Assembly (NCBI GenBank): GCA_937127125.1
Contig: CAKZLO010000078.1
Location: 1-36,948 of the forward strand
Source of the DNA: an uncultured Ardenticatenia bacterium
GTDB lineage: Bacteria; Chloroflexota; Anaerolineae; 4572-78; NAK82
Length of the DNA stretch: 36,948 nucleotides
Direction: 5' to 3'
Shown: positions 26,068 through 34,491 of the stretch, in pieces
Layout: every line of letters begins with the position of its first letter
Numbering within the stretch: the first letter of the stretch is position 1
Notes under the pieces: generated by a model
What the model saw: the letters and a program-made list of their open reading frames with translations, nothing else
The model's database searches: none
What the model was told of the DNA's origin: nothing
Position numbers and translations under genes: made by a program

Positions 26068-27395
26068 AGCTGTCTGTCTGTGCGTCTGGCGTAGGGCTGG
26101 GGCGCCACGAAATAGGCGCGACAGGCCTCATCGATGATCTCGGGCGTCAACTGGTAGGGCATCCCAGCATAATCACACAAGCCGACCACGATGCGCAAGA
26201 TGTCGCGCGGATGCACCGCCTGCAGCGCACGCCCGGGCCGGTAGTACCATTCCTGGAGAAGATGCAGAAAGGAGGCGCGGTCGAAGGGCACCTTGAGCTG
26301 ACGGCACATGCCGACGAACAGCTGGTAATACATCCTCTCGTCGGGACTGGGCACTTCCACCTTGATCTGGATGCGCCGCAGGAAGGCATCATCCACCAGT
26401 TCGGTGGGGTCCAGGTTGGTGCTGAAGACAATCAGCTGCTTGAAAGGCACCTGAAAGGTCTGGCCGGTGCGCAGGCGAAATGTGTCGATGTGCGTTTCCA
26501 GCGGCACAATCCAGCGGTTGAGCAGATCGATGGGACGCATCTGCTGACGCCCGAAGTCATCGATCAGGAACATGCCACCGTTCGCTTTCATTTGCAGAGG
26601 CGCCTCGTAGAAACCTGTGATGGGGTCAAACCGTAGGTCCAAGCTATCCAGCTTTAGCTCGCCACCCACCATCACCACCGGCCGACGATACTGATTCCAG
26701 CGCAGATCGATGTTGAAAGCTGCCCGCTCCACGGATACCTCACGGTGCACCAGTGCATCGTAGACCTGGATGATCTGGTTGCTCACGGTTACGGCGTAAG
26801 GCAGCCAGATCAGATCGCTACCAGAGACCAGCTCGGCGACAGCCTGTGCGATGGTAGTCTTGCCATTGCCGGGCGGTCCATACAGGAAGAGCGAGGTGCC
26901 TGCATTGATGGCCGGGCCGATCCGCCGGTCAAAACCCTCCGGCAACACCAGATGGCTGAGCGCTTCCTTGACCTGAGCGGGAGTGACCAGCGAACGGCGT
27001 GCCTGCAGCAGGATGGCCTTGCTGTACTTGGTCAAGGGCACCGGCAGCGGGCCGACATACTGCGTCCGTTCCATGGCGTCGCGGGCGCGCGCTTTGCCCT
27101 CCTCGGTCAGGCGATAGACATAGGCGCGCCGCCCGATGCGGCCTGTCGCGCCGGGCACTTCCACCAGATGGTCGGTCTGCATGGCAAGCAACAGGTCGTC
27201 CAACACCTTGAAGGGAACACACAACACCTGTTCCATGCGCGTGACCGGCGTGTCACCTTCGACGAACATCAGCCGCAAGATGAGGTCCACCAGCAGCCCC
27301 TGAGGCACATCCAGCTCGGCCAGACTGGCAGGGGGGGCGAGCAATGCCAGCAGAGTTCGATCCAGCTCAGGACCTTGGTTCGTGAATGAAGCCAT
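26064..27395 (-). CDS. AAA+ ATPase with N-terminal winged-helix-like region
   Basis: A 443-residue cytoplasmic ATPase that I cannot name. Residues about 1-110 look helical and winged-helix-like (MQTDHLVEVPGATGRIGRRAYVYRLTEEGKARA resembles a DNA- or protein-binding wing). The AAA+ core has Walker A LYGPPGNGKT (171-180), Walker B FLIDD (276-280), sensor 1 FSTNLDP with Asn327, and an arginine-finger candidate in FLRRIQ (340-341). The gene begins the long minus-strand run, overlaps the sugar aminotransferase by ATGA, and has a good promoter upstream. The role is unknown; a remodelling ATPase linked to secretion or assembly of the glycan is a guess from context. Confidence 0.8.
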   Translation of the reverse strand: MASFTNQGPELDRTLLALLAPPASLAELDVPQGLLVDLILRLMFVEGDTPVTRMEQVLCVPFKVLDDLLLAMQTDHLVEVPGATGRIGRRAYVYRLTEEGKARARDAMERTQYVGPLPVPLTKYSKAILLQARRSLVTPAQVKEALSHLVLPEGFDRRIGPAINAGTSLFLYGPPGNGKTTIAQAVAELVSGSDLIWLPYAVTVSNQIIQVYDALVHREVSVERAAFNIDLRWNQYRRPVVMVGGELKLDSLDLRFDPITGFYEAPLQMKANGGMFLIDDFGRQQMRPIDLLNRWIVPLETHIDTFRLRTGQTFQVPFKQLIVFSTNLDPTELVDDAFLRRIQIKVEVPSPDERMYYQLFVGMCRQLKVPFDRASFLHLLQEWYYRPGRALQAVHPRDILRIVVGLCDYAGMPYQLTPEIIDEACRAYFVAPQPYARRTDRQL

Positions 27396-27437
27396 AGGGA
27401 TTCTCGGCGTCTCCTCGGTACACCCGCAATGGTGGCA

Positions 27438-27466
27438 ATCTTACCCCTTTTCTGCAGTGCTGGCAA
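27438..27466 (-). promoter_or_regulatory. Promoter for the AAA+ ATPase and following glycan run
   Basis: Minus strand: -35 TTGCCA (27461-27466, 5/6), 17-base spacer, -10 TAAGAT (27438-27443, 4/6), about 40 bases before the ATG at 27395. It is the best promoter candidate upstream of the 21-gene minus-strand run. Confidence 0.6.
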
Positions 27467-27571
27467 ACGTTGTGGAGAGAGATGCTCTGCTGACAGACAG
27501 GGCGGATGACGCCGGCACCGCACCGCCAGGCCCATCCCGGCCCGAAGCTGTGTCACCTCGCCTGTCGCAAC

Positions 27572-27600
27572 TTGGCTGCGTCGCCCCTCTCGTGTATCAT
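27572..27600 (+). promoter_or_regulatory. Promoter for the thioesterase gene
   Basis: Plus strand: -35 TTGGCT (27572-27577, 4/6), 17-base spacer, -10 TATCAT (27595-27600, 5/6). Transcription would start about 27 bases before the ATG at 27634. It diverges from the ATPase promoter. Confidence 0.6.
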
Positions 27601-27633
27601 GGATGGGTGATCGCAGCAGCAGGACAACTCACG

Positions 27634-28098
27634 ATGACTCCGGATGAATGGTTTGCTTTTCTCCGTCAGGACTTTGCTCGCGGCTTTCCGGCTTATTGCG
27701 GCATCGAGGTGACCCATGTGGCGCACGGCGTCTTTGAAACGCGCTTGAATGTGCGCCCCGAACATCAGCAGCAGGATGGCTTCGTGCACGCCGGCGTGAT
27801 GGCCACCATGGCCGATCATACGGGCGGCTACGCTGCGTTCACCATTGTGCCGCCGGACCGGCGCGTGCTGACGATCGAGTTCAAGATCAACTTCCTGCGG
27901 CCGGCGGCCGGGCAGCAGTTGCTCTGTCGCGCGCGGGTGATCAACGGGGGCCGGCGCATCATCGTCTCGGAGGCGGACGTGTTCTCCGTCGCGGACGGCG
28001 CGGAGAAGCATGTGGCGCGCGCCCTGGTGACGCTGATGGCCGTCGAGGCCGACCGCACGCGCCGCACGGAACAGAGACACCCCGAGCTGTGCGCGTGA
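27634..28098 (+). CDS. PaaI-type hotdog-fold thioesterase
   Basis: A 154-residue acyl-CoA thioesterase of the PaaI/YbgC hotdog type. The active-site stretch is VHAGVMATMADHTGGYAA (51-68), with His52, Gly54 and Asp61 in the expected order. VLTIEFKINFLRPAAG (about 77-92) is the typical second beta strand region. The ATG at 27634 has AGGA about 9 bases upstream and a good promoter before it; a longer in-frame extension upstream crosses the promoter and has no family similarity. It stands alone on the plus strand between two minus-strand operons. Its substrate is unknown, aryl or short-chain acyl-CoA being usual for the family. Confidence 0.88.
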   Translation: MTPDEWFAFLRQDFARGFPAYCGIEVTHVAHGVFETRLNVRPEHQQQDGFVHAGVMATMADHTGGYAAFTIVPPDRRVLTIEFKINFLRPAAGQQLLCRARVINGGRRIIVSEADVFSVADGAEKHVARALVTLMAVEADRTRRTEQRHPELCA

Positions 28099-28114
28099 GC
28101 AAGCGGCATCACAA

Positions 28115-28297
28115 CCGCTCCCTGACGGTCGCGGCTCAGTTTCGATCCGAGCCACGCGCGCCCGTAGGGGCGCATTAAATTGCGCCCGCACACGCCGCTC
28201 CCTGACGGTCGTGGCTCAGTTTCGATCCGAGCCACGCGCGCCCGTAGGGGCGCATTAAATTGCGCCCGCACACGCCGCTCCCTCACGGTCGCGGCTC
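28115..28297. repeat. 80-bp tandem repeat with internal hairpins
   Basis: Two full 80-base copies (28115-28194 and 28195-28274) differ at one visible base (CGGTCGCGG versus CGGTCGTGG), followed by the first 23 bases of a third with one more change. Each unit holds two hairpins: GTGGCTC/GAGCCAC (in unit 2 at 28211-28217/28229-28235) and GGGCGCA-TTAAAT-TGCGCCC (28168-28187 and 28248-28267). Unit 1 has CGGCTC in place of TGGCTC in the first arm. The block lies between convergent genes and may be a genome-wide dispersed REP-like element. It may also act as transcription terminator or mRNA stabiliser. Confidence 0.85.
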
Positions 28298-28326
28298 GGG
28301 TTCGATGGTGACGTTACCCGAGCCGC
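28291..28326. terminator. Long perfect hairpin between convergent genes, terminator-like
   Basis: An 11-bp perfect inverted repeat GCGGCTCGGGT (28291-28301) / ACCCGAGCCGC (28316-28326) with a 14-base loop grows out of the third, partial copy of the 80-bp repeat. There is no T-run on either side, so intrinsic termination is uncertain. It may be the diverged hairpin of the repeat family. Confidence 0.5.
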
Positions 28327-28362
28327 ATCAACACCAGCGCCTCAGCCGCACCCTTCCACCCA

Positions 28363-29166
28363 CTACCCAATCACTGTCCCCACCGCCTCACCCAACAACG
28401 CATCGCGCACATGGCCAGCCACCGCGCCCGAGACGATGCTCACCTGCAGCGCCCGATCGTACGCGACCAACTCCACCATCGCCCGCACCTTGCTCAGCAT
28501 CCCTCCCGTCACGTCCACCGCGTGGGATGCCCCTAGCGCAGCACTCACTTCCACCCACTGATCAGGGGTGATACGCGCAATGTGGCGCGCCGTGGGATCG
28601 CGCAAGGGATCGCGCTCGTACACGCCATCTACTATGCCGGCCAGCACAATGCGCACCGGCCGCAGATGACGCGCCAGCCAGGCAAAGATTTGCTCCGTGG
28701 AGATGATGGTGAACCCCTTTTCCTCGTCCATGGCTACGTCGCCATACACCACCGGCACCAGTCCGGCCCCCAGCGCACGCCGCAGCGGCCCCAGCGCCAT
28801 GCGGCACAGCCTGCCACCTCGACACACCGCAGAAGCGGACGGCTGGAAGCTCACCGCGGACACCCCTTCCTCCAGCAGCCAGCGGACGACCAGGCGGTTG
28901 AGCTGAGCGGCCGCATCGGCGGTTTCGACGAACCCGCGCCAGCTGGTGGCATCGCGCCAGCCCTCATGGGTGCGATAGCGGTGCGCCACCATGTGTCCAA
29001 ACGAGCCCGACCCGTGCCCGACGACCAGGCGCATCTCAGGCCGCCTGTGCAACGCCTCGAGGATCTCGCGCGCCAGCCGGCGCACCACATCCTCGCGCGC
29101 GGCGAAGGGGGTTTCCTTGTCGGTGATCACCGAGCCACCCAGCTTGAGAAACGCCAGCTCAGCCAT
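28363..29166 (-). CDS. ipk: Isopentenyl phosphate kinase
   Basis: A 267-residue amino-acid-kinase-fold enzyme that phosphorylates isopentenyl phosphate to isopentenyl diphosphate, the last step of the alternative (archaeal-type) mevalonate route. LKLGGSVITDKE (7-18) holds the ATP-binding Lys8 and Gly-Gly. GHGSGSFGH (50-58) ends in His58, the family's key His by analogy with archaeal IPK. VYGDVAMDEEKGFTIISTEQI and DVTGGMLSKVRAM are the conserved C-terminal parts. The ATG at 29166 overlaps the upstream stop by 8 bases and precedes the conserved core. Chloroflexus relatives such as Roseiflexus are known to carry IPK. No other mevalonate gene is in the window. Confidence 0.9.
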   Translation of the reverse strand: MAELAFLKLGGSVITDKETPFAAREDVVRRLAREILEALHRRPEMRLVVGHGSGSFGHMVAHRYRTHEGWRDATSWRGFVETADAAAQLNRLVVRWLLEEGVSAVSFQPSASAVCRGGRLCRMALGPLRRALGAGLVPVVYGDVAMDEEKGFTIISTEQIFAWLARHLRPVRIVLAGIVDGVYERDPLRDPTARHIARITPDQWVEVSAALGASHAVDVTGGMLSKVRAMVELVAYDRALQVSIVSGAVAGHVRDALLGEAVGTVIG

Positions 29167-30025
29167 CGCGCGGCGCCCCCTCGACCACACCCAGCACGTA
29201 GCGATGATGCGCCCAGACCAGCTTAAGCCGCCACGGGATGGGCAGATCCTCCAACCAGGCATAGCGCATCACCCGTTCACCCAAGTCGGGCTGCACACCC
29301 AGATAATAGGCCATGGTGCTCCACTGCCAGCGCGCTCCGCTGAAGCGTGCGCGCAGCCGCGCGCTGCCGATGCCAAGGCGACGCAGCACTTCCGCCGCCG
29401 GCATCACTGTGTCGGGCCAGGGCGGGATGTCCATCACTCCCTCCTCGATCAGGCGCACCCCAGCATCACTCAGCACACGCTTGATGCGTCGCACATCCAC
29501 CCAGTCCTCAGCCACCGTGCGAAAGAAGTCGCGCTCCAACACATACTTGCGCAACAGGTAGCCGGGCTGCAACGGATTGGGCATGGCGACGAAGACCAGC
29601 CGACGGCTGACGCGCACCAGCTCGCGCAGCAGGCTGGCTGCATCCGGCAGATACCACAACCCGGCCCACTGCCAGGCCAGATCAAATGAAGCATCCGCAA
29701 ACGGCAGGCGGGTGAAGTCTGGATGCCACACCAGGCGCACCGGCAGGTTCAGCTCTTCCCAGATGCGACGGACGCCTACCAGGCGTTCGGCCACGCAGTC
29801 CACCAGGGTCACGGCGCAGCCGCGGCGCGCCAGCTGCACACTGTTGATGCCGCTCACGCCGGCCATGCCGTAGAGGGGGGCTTCCAATGCTGAGCGAATG
29901 CCAAAGCGCTCCACCAAACGTTCCAGATAGCGGTTCAGCACCAGCCGCTCATAGACCAGGCCGAGCCCTTCGTTGTAATCGGTGAGATAGCGTTTCCAGG
30001 CGGGTTCTTCTGCGATGCCTGTCAT
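29159..30025 (-). CDS. Class I SAM-dependent methyltransferase-like protein
   Basis: A 288-residue protein with a methyltransferase fold. ALEAPLYGMAGVSGINSVQLARRG occupies the SAM-loop position (in a diverged form), CAVTLVDCVAERL has the acidic ribose-binding residue, and LPFADASFDLAWQWAGLWYL is the post-motif II region. LLRELVRVSRRLVFVAMPNP is motif III-like. I chose the ATG at 30025 because GAGAGG lies about 7 bases upstream; an ATG at 30040 is in frame. The usual E/D-x-G-x-G-x-G loop is altered, so activity needs checking. Cotranscribed with a GT-C protein and IPK. Confidence 0.75.
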   Translation of the reverse strand: MTGIAEEPAWKRYLTDYNEGLGLVYERLVLNRYLERLVERFGIRSALEAPLYGMAGVSGINSVQLARRGCAVTLVDCVAERLVGVRRIWEELNLPVRLVWHPDFTRLPFADASFDLAWQWAGLWYLPDAASLLRELVRVSRRLVFVAMPNPLQPGYLLRKYVLERDFFRTVAEDWVDVRRIKRVLSDAGVRLIEEGVMDIPPWPDTVMPAAEVLRRLGIGSARLRARFSGARWQWSTMAYYLGVQPDLGERVMRYAWLEDLPIPWRLKLVWAHHRYVLGVVEGAPRDG

Positions 30026-30044
30026 CGGGCAACCTCTCATGATC

Positions 30045-31787
30045 TCAGCGCGGGTCCAGAGGTTTGGGGGGATTCCGGGCGCTTCCCTGCGGCACCAACC
30101 GTGTGGCACCCAGCACGGGCCGGCCGCTCCGCTCGTAAAAGGCGGCGACGATGTCCTCCTCCAGCCCCATGGGCCGATAGAGCGCCTTGAACTCCTGGCT
30201 GCGGTCGAAGATGATCTCCTCCGGCGCGCGCCACAAATAGATGCTTTCTGGCTGGTGGATAAAGCGCTCCAGGCGGGCCATCAGCGCGGCATCGGGCTGC
30301 CACTGGTAGCCGAAGGCTTCCACCGGCCGCACCTCGCCGCGGGTGAGGAAGTTCACCGAGGCGGCAATGCCCCAATCCATCGCCACTACCGGCAGCGCTC
30401 CCGACTCGCCCGCCGCGTGTTCGCGGCTGAACCCCACCAGCCAGTCTGCCAGATCATATATGGCATCCGAGTGGGCGCTCAATCCGCCACTGCGCGCCAG
30501 CGCCTGGTGGTAGCGCAGGTCGTTCATCCCGCCCATAGCCCAGGCCGCGCCGACCAGCACCAGCACGCCCAAGACGAAGACGGGCAGGTGACGCCTGCGC
30601 TGCATTCTTGTCCCGGCCCCTCTATCGTCGCTCTGCTCATGCCCACGGACGGCGCGGAGCATGCACGCAACAGCGCAACCCAGCGCCAAAGCCGGCCACG
30701 GCGACAGCACTGCGAAATGAGTCACCCACAACGCTGAAACGGTGGCACAGCTGGATAGCAGCACCCCGACGATGACGACAAAAGGCACCAACGCGCCATA
30801 TCCCGGCTGCGGACCGCGCCGGATGGCCCAGAGAGTGCCCACGAAAGCAGCAGTGAATGCCAGCGGGGCGAACCAGTTGTCGTAGCTGCCGCCCAGGTAC
30901 CACAGGTGCCCACCGGTTAACAGGACAAGCAGCTGCCCGACGCGCACAGCCAAGTTCGCCAAGTAGGCCAGATTGTTGATGCCGTAATACGAGACGGTCA
31001 GGTTCTCTGTGATGCTCTCCAACGTGCCGCCTGTCTGCACGTTGTAGGCGATCAGGGGCGCGCATCCTACCAGGCAACCCAGGCTGCCCCAGGCGACGGC
31101 TGCGCCCACAGCTCGCCTCTGATTTGCATGGCGCACCGTCTCCCGCCAGCGTCCGCGCCAGCGCAGCAGCCCCACCACCAGCGCGGCCAGCGCCAGTCCC
31201 ACCGCCAGCCAGAGAAAGAGCAGCTTGGCATATACCCCCAGGCCGAGCAGCAACCCGCCGGCGAAGGCGTAGCGCAGGTCGCCGCGTCGCCACCAACGCA
31301 GCCATGCCCACGCCGCCGCCAGGCCCAGCGTCGCAGTCACCGAGGTGACGAAGACGCCTTGACGGCTCCAGAAGACAAAGGTGGGGTCGAGCGCCAGCAG
31401 CCACGCAGCAAGGCTGCCCGCCAGCGGTGCAACCAGCTCACCCGCCAGCCGATAAGCCAGATACAGGGTGAGCGCGCCCAGAAGGATGCCCATCAAGCGC
31501 ACAGCCTCCACACCCGGGCCGAGGGTCAGGAAGAGGGGCAGCGCCATGTAGGTGTTGAGCGCGCCGATGTAGTCCTGCGTCATCAGCGGCAGCTGCCATC
31601 CTCCCATGCGCAGGCCATTGTCGCGGAATGCGGTCACCGGCTGGCCCAGCACCAGCTGCATCGCCGGCAGCACGTCGAATGCTTCATCGTAGTGGAGACC
31701 GGGCAAGGTCAGCTGCCAGCCCGCTGCAGCGAGGTAAAGCAGCAAGGCCAGGGCAAAAACGACACGGCACAGCAGGCGGTCGGGCAT
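30045..31787 (-). CDS. GT-C membrane glycosyltransferase (GT39/ArnT-like)
   Basis: A 580-residue multi-spanning protein with about 10-12 transmembrane helices. GLHYDEAFDVLP in the first extracytoplasmic loop supplies the Asp-Glu pair typical of GT39/PMT-like enzymes that transfer sugars from polyprenyl phosphate. The C-terminal 130 residues are more soluble. The ATG at 31787 follows the stop of the upstream FecR-like gene by 2 bases; longer frames read back into that gene and are not supported. Donor and acceptor are unknown. The operon also encodes IPK, which makes the isoprenoid precursor of such lipid carriers. Confidence 0.82.
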   Translation of the reverse strand: MPDRLLCRVVFALALLLYLAAAGWQLTLPGLHYDEAFDVLPAMQLVLGQPVTAFRDNGLRMGGWQLPLMTQDYIGALNTYMALPLFLTLGPGVEAVRLMGILLGALTLYLAYRLAGELVAPLAGSLAAWLLALDPTFVFWSRQGVFVTSVTATLGLAAAWAWLRWWRRGDLRYAFAGGLLLGLGVYAKLLFLWLAVGLALAALVVGLLRWRGRWRETVRHANQRRAVGAAVAWGSLGCLVGCAPLIAYNVQTGGTLESITENLTVSYYGINNLAYLANLAVRVGQLLVLLTGGHLWYLGGSYDNWFAPLAFTAAFVGTLWAIRRGPQPGYGALVPFVVIVGVLLSSCATVSALWVTHFAVLSPWPALALGCAVACMLRAVRGHEQSDDRGAGTRMQRRRHLPVFVLGVLVLVGAAWAMGGMNDLRYHQALARSGGLSAHSDAIYDLADWLVGFSREHAAGESGALPVVAMDWGIAASVNFLTRGEVRPVEAFGYQWQPDAALMARLERFIHQPESIYLWRAPEEIIFDRSQEFKALYRPMGLEEDIVAAFYERSGRPVLGATRLVPQGSARNPPKPLDPR

Positions 31788-31789
31788 CC

Positions 31790-33019
31790 CTATTCTTGCG
31801 CTAACAGAGTGACGTTGGTCACATAGGCATCGTACAGCCAGCCCGAGCCGTAGAGGCGGATGAACTTGAGATAGACCGGCTTCGCCGTGCTCAGACTGTC
31901 CAGCAGGTTGGGCGACTCGAAAGGATACCACACACCGCGCACAATGCGGCGGCTGGAGTTGAACGGTGTGTCATGGAGGATCCAATCCGGCGGCGCCGGC
32001 GCGTAGTAGAAACCGTAGTACCAGTCGCGGTCGGTGCCGTCCGCCTCGTCGTATGCCAGGTGCACCATCAGGGGAAACTCGGAACCGAGCGTGCCCCCGC
32101 CGGGCAGGCTCTGTGAGTTGATGCGCACGTCCAGCAGCACGCGCAGCGATTCGAAATCCTGGATGTTCTTATTGAGATACTGGATGATGCCGACTTCGCT
32201 GTGTACGTTGTCCTGGCCACTGCTCTGCAGCTGCAAGGCAGTCTGGACGCCAGTGCTCACCGTGCGCAGCGTTGCGGTGACCACGCCAGTGGGTGGCTCA
32301 ACGCGATAGACGTGCCAGCCGTTCTCCAGCGGTTGCGAAAAGTCACCGTTCACCAGCAAGTTTCTCTCGGCCGGCAGTGGCCCCACAGGTGGCTCACCGT
32401 GGGGCAGGATGGCACGCTGCCCGGGACCGAGCATGAGCGTTCCCTCTGCGGCGGTGACCTGCGCCAGACCGATGCGGGTGGTGATGTGGGTCTCCGCCTC
32501 GGCCTCTTCCAGCGAATAGCTGCCTTCACTCAGCCGAGCACTCATGTGCGAGCAGTAGATCTCGAAGTGCATCTCCCGCCCATTGTTGCTCATCGTCCTT
32601 GTCAGCGGGGCGGCGCGCACCCGACCACGCTCCAGCTCCACAATGATCGTGTCCGGCTGCTGCCCGCTGGAGAAGCGAGGCGAGCGGACGCGGTGGATAA
32701 CCACGCTGGCGTTCTCGTACAGGGTCAGCAGGCTTTCGTTGAAGAAGGTCACGATGGCCTGGGCATTGCTATCGGTGCTGACGCGTGTGTTCTCCTCGAC
32801 CCGCAGGGTGGCGCCGTCGGGAACAGGGATCGGGGTGTTTGCCTGCAGCGGCTGGACGAGCACGGTGCCGTGCACAGAGGTGACGGAAGATTGCTCGGCG
32901 TTGGTAGCATTGAGCACATACGAGCGGATGCCCAGCGGGATGCCGACCACCAAGGCGCAGAAGGTGGCAAACGCCAGCAACAACACGGTCCAGGCGAGTC
33001 GTTCGGGATTATCCCTCAT
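31790..33019 (-). CDS. FecR-like membrane-anchored protein
   Basis: A 409-residue protein with one transmembrane helix at about residues 9-31 (LAWTVLLLAFATFCALVVGI) near the N-terminus, so the rest is probably outside. Residues about 45-210 look like a FecR domain: VTSVHGTVLVQ, a VRVEENTRVSTDSNAQAIVTFF-like stretch, and GLAQVTAAEGTLMLGPGQRAIL. The remainder is beta-rich (NLLVNGDFSQPLENGWHVYR) and resembles a carbohydrate-binding-like jelly-roll segment. The function is unknown; a sensor or surface role is possible. The ATG at 33019 has AAGGA about 10 bases upstream. It is the first gene of the operon leading to IPK. Confidence 0.75.
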   Translation of the reverse strand: MRDNPERLAWTVLLLAFATFCALVVGIPLGIRSYVLNATNAEQSSVTSVHGTVLVQPLQANTPIPVPDGATLRVEENTRVSTDSNAQAIVTFFNESLLTLYENASVVIHRVRSPRFSSGQQPDTIIVELERGRVRAAPLTRTMSNNGREMHFEIYCSHMSARLSEGSYSLEEAEAETHITTRIGLAQVTAAEGTLMLGPGQRAILPHGEPPVGPLPAERNLLVNGDFSQPLENGWHVYRVEPPTGVVTATLRTVSTGVQTALQLQSSGQDNVHSEVGIIQYLNKNIQDFESLRVLLDVRINSQSLPGGGTLGSEFPLMVHLAYDEADGTDRDWYYGFYYAPAPPDWILHDTPFNSSRRIVRGVWYPFESPNLLDSLSTAKPVYLKFIRLYGSGWLYDAYVTNVTLLAQE

Positions 33020-33056
33020 GGGTGGGCCATCCTTGGGGGGCAGGCATCGGCTTGCG

Positions 33057-33971
33057 TCACAGTCCGTCCAGGCGGTAGAGGCCGGCCTTGCGCGCCAGAG
33101 AGACCGCCTGCTCCCATTCGGCGCGCGTGATGCGGCGGCTCAGCTCGGGATATTCGCACGCTTTGTAGGCCGGCCGATACTGATCCATCAGGTTCAGATA
33201 GGTGTGCGGCGAGATTTCGCGGGCCAGAAATTCGATGATACGCTCGGTGCCGGCCAGGTTTTCCGGCAGAATCAGGTGGCGCACCAGCAGGCCACGTCGT
33301 GCCAGCCCGTTTTGATCAATGACCAGATCGCCCACTTGACGGTGCATCTCACGCACCGCCGCCTGATTGACCTGGGGATAGTTGGCAATCCCCGAATAAC
33401 GGCGCGCGATCGCGGCGTCGACATATTTCATATCAGGCATGTAGATGTCGACCACCCCATCCAGGATGCGCAGCATGGTGAGCGAATCGTAGCCGCCACT
33501 GTTATACACCAGCGGCAGGCGCAATCCTGCCTGCGCCGCAATCAACACCGCCAGCAAGATCTGCGGCACGACATGGCTGGGCGAAACGAAGTTGATGTTG
33601 TGACACCCCATTTCCTGCAATTCGAGCATGATCGCTGCCAGCCGTTGCGGGGTGACCGGAGCGCCTTCGTCCAGCTGGCTGATCTCATAATTCTGACAGA
33701 ATTTGCACTTCAGGTTGCAGCCGGTGAAGAAAATCGTGCCCGATCCGCGCCAGCCGCGCAACACGCTCTCCTCGCCCAGATGGGGGCCATAGCTGGCGAC
33801 GCCAGCCAGTTCCCCCACGCGACAAAAGCCCAGCTCACCGGCGCGCCGATTGACCTTGCACACCCATGGGCACACGTCGCATTGCGTCAGGTGTTCATAG
33901 GCCACAGCGGCGCGCCGCGCGAGCTCACCGCTCTCCAAAAGTTTTACATAAGCAGGTTCCCAAATTTCCAT
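33057..33971 (-). CDS. Radical SAM protein, PflX-like
   Basis: A 304-residue iron-sulfur enzyme of the PflA/PflX type (COG1313-like). CDVCPWVCKVNRRAGELGFC (Cys31, 34, 38, 50) is an accessory Cys cluster. The radical SAM motif is CNLKCKFC (Cys85, 89, 92), followed by QNYEISQ. NINFVSPSHVVPQIL and VYNSGGYDSLTMLRILDGVVDIYMPDMKY follow as in PflX. Members of the wider family activate glycyl radical enzymes or act on unknown substrates. The specific partner is not in the window. It is the first of two PflA-type radical SAM genes here. The ATG at 33971 has no strong ribosome-binding site. Confidence 0.88.
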   Translation of the reverse strand: MEIWEPAYVKLLESGELARRAAVAYEHLTQCDVCPWVCKVNRRAGELGFCRVGELAGVASYGPHLGEESVLRGWRGSGTIFFTGCNLKCKFCQNYEISQLDEGAPVTPQRLAAIMLELQEMGCHNINFVSPSHVVPQILLAVLIAAQAGLRLPLVYNSGGYDSLTMLRILDGVVDIYMPDMKYVDAAIARRYSGIANYPQVNQAAVREMHRQVGDLVIDQNGLARRGLLVRHLILPENLAGTERIIEFLAREISPHTYLNLMDQYRPAYKACEYPELSRRITRAEWEQAVSLARKAGLYRLDGL

Positions 33972-34039
33972 ACCAATGTGATACCCTGGTCAAACTCCCG
34001 ACCAATGCCCTCACCCCGTCCTGCGCCCGTCGGCGACGC

Positions 34040-34456
34040 TCACATTTCCTCGATGATTTGATACTCGCTGCTGAGCTCCACTGCCTTCGCCAGGGTGGCA
34101 CCCACCGAGCAATACTTCTCCTCAGACAGTCGGATGGCGTCCGCCACCGCTTTCTCGGACAGGTCGCGCCCGCGCACAATGTAGCGCACGTGGATCTTGC
34201 GAAAAGTCCACGGCGGCTCGGCATCTTGTTCCCCGCTCACCTGCACTTCCAGCCCGGTCAGCTTTTGGCGCTTCTTTTGCAGGATGTTCACCACGTCCAC
34301 TGCGCTGCAGCTCCCCACGGCGGCCAAGAGGAGGTCGCTGGGCTTCATTCCGACGCCGTTCTCCTCATCCTGGGTCGAAAGCACCACGGAATGCTTGCTG
34401 CTGTCCACGGCAAGAAACTGTCCCTTAGTAATCCACCGTACGGTTGCGCTGGCCAT
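34040..34456 (-). CDS. OsmC/Ohr family peroxidase-like protein
   Basis: A 138-residue protein of the OsmC/YhfA family. The two redox cysteines are Cys50 in VGSCSAVDVV and Cys116 in KYCSVGATL, the normal places for this thiol peroxidase fold. SDLLLAAVGSCSA and IRLSEEKYCSV are the family signatures. OsmC-like proteins reduce organic hydroperoxides. The ATG at 34456 is preceded by AGGAAAGGGG. A perfect TTGACA promoter lies upstream, divergent from the selenocysteine-candidate peroxiredoxin. The next gene leftward is the PflX-like radical SAM protein. Confidence 0.9.
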   Translation of the reverse strand: MASATVRWITKGQFLAVDSSKHSVVLSTQDEENGVGMKPSDLLLAAVGSCSAVDVVNILQKKRQKLTGLEVQVSGEQDAEPPWTFRKIHVRYIVRGRDLSEKAVADAIRLSEEKYCSVGATLAKAVELSSEYQIIEEM

Positions 34457-34491
34457 GAGCCCCTTTCCTCGCTTTTATGGTTGGCTTGCTT

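Noticed and set aside
27382-27633. N-terminal extension of the thioesterase
   Set aside because: It runs across both divergent promoters and overlaps the ATPase start, and the family core begins at the ATG at 27634.
27553-28191. Antisense frames through the thioesterase and the 80-bp repeat
   Set aside because: Shadows of the thioesterase and the repeat; the repeated Arg-rich peptide is only the translated repeat.
28099-28362. CRISPR array
   Set aside because: The 80-base units are contiguous with no unique spacers between them, and no cas gene is present.
31788-31931. N-terminal extension of the second GT-C gene
   Set aside because: It overlaps the end of the FecR-like gene without similarity. 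The start 2 bases after that stop is more natural.
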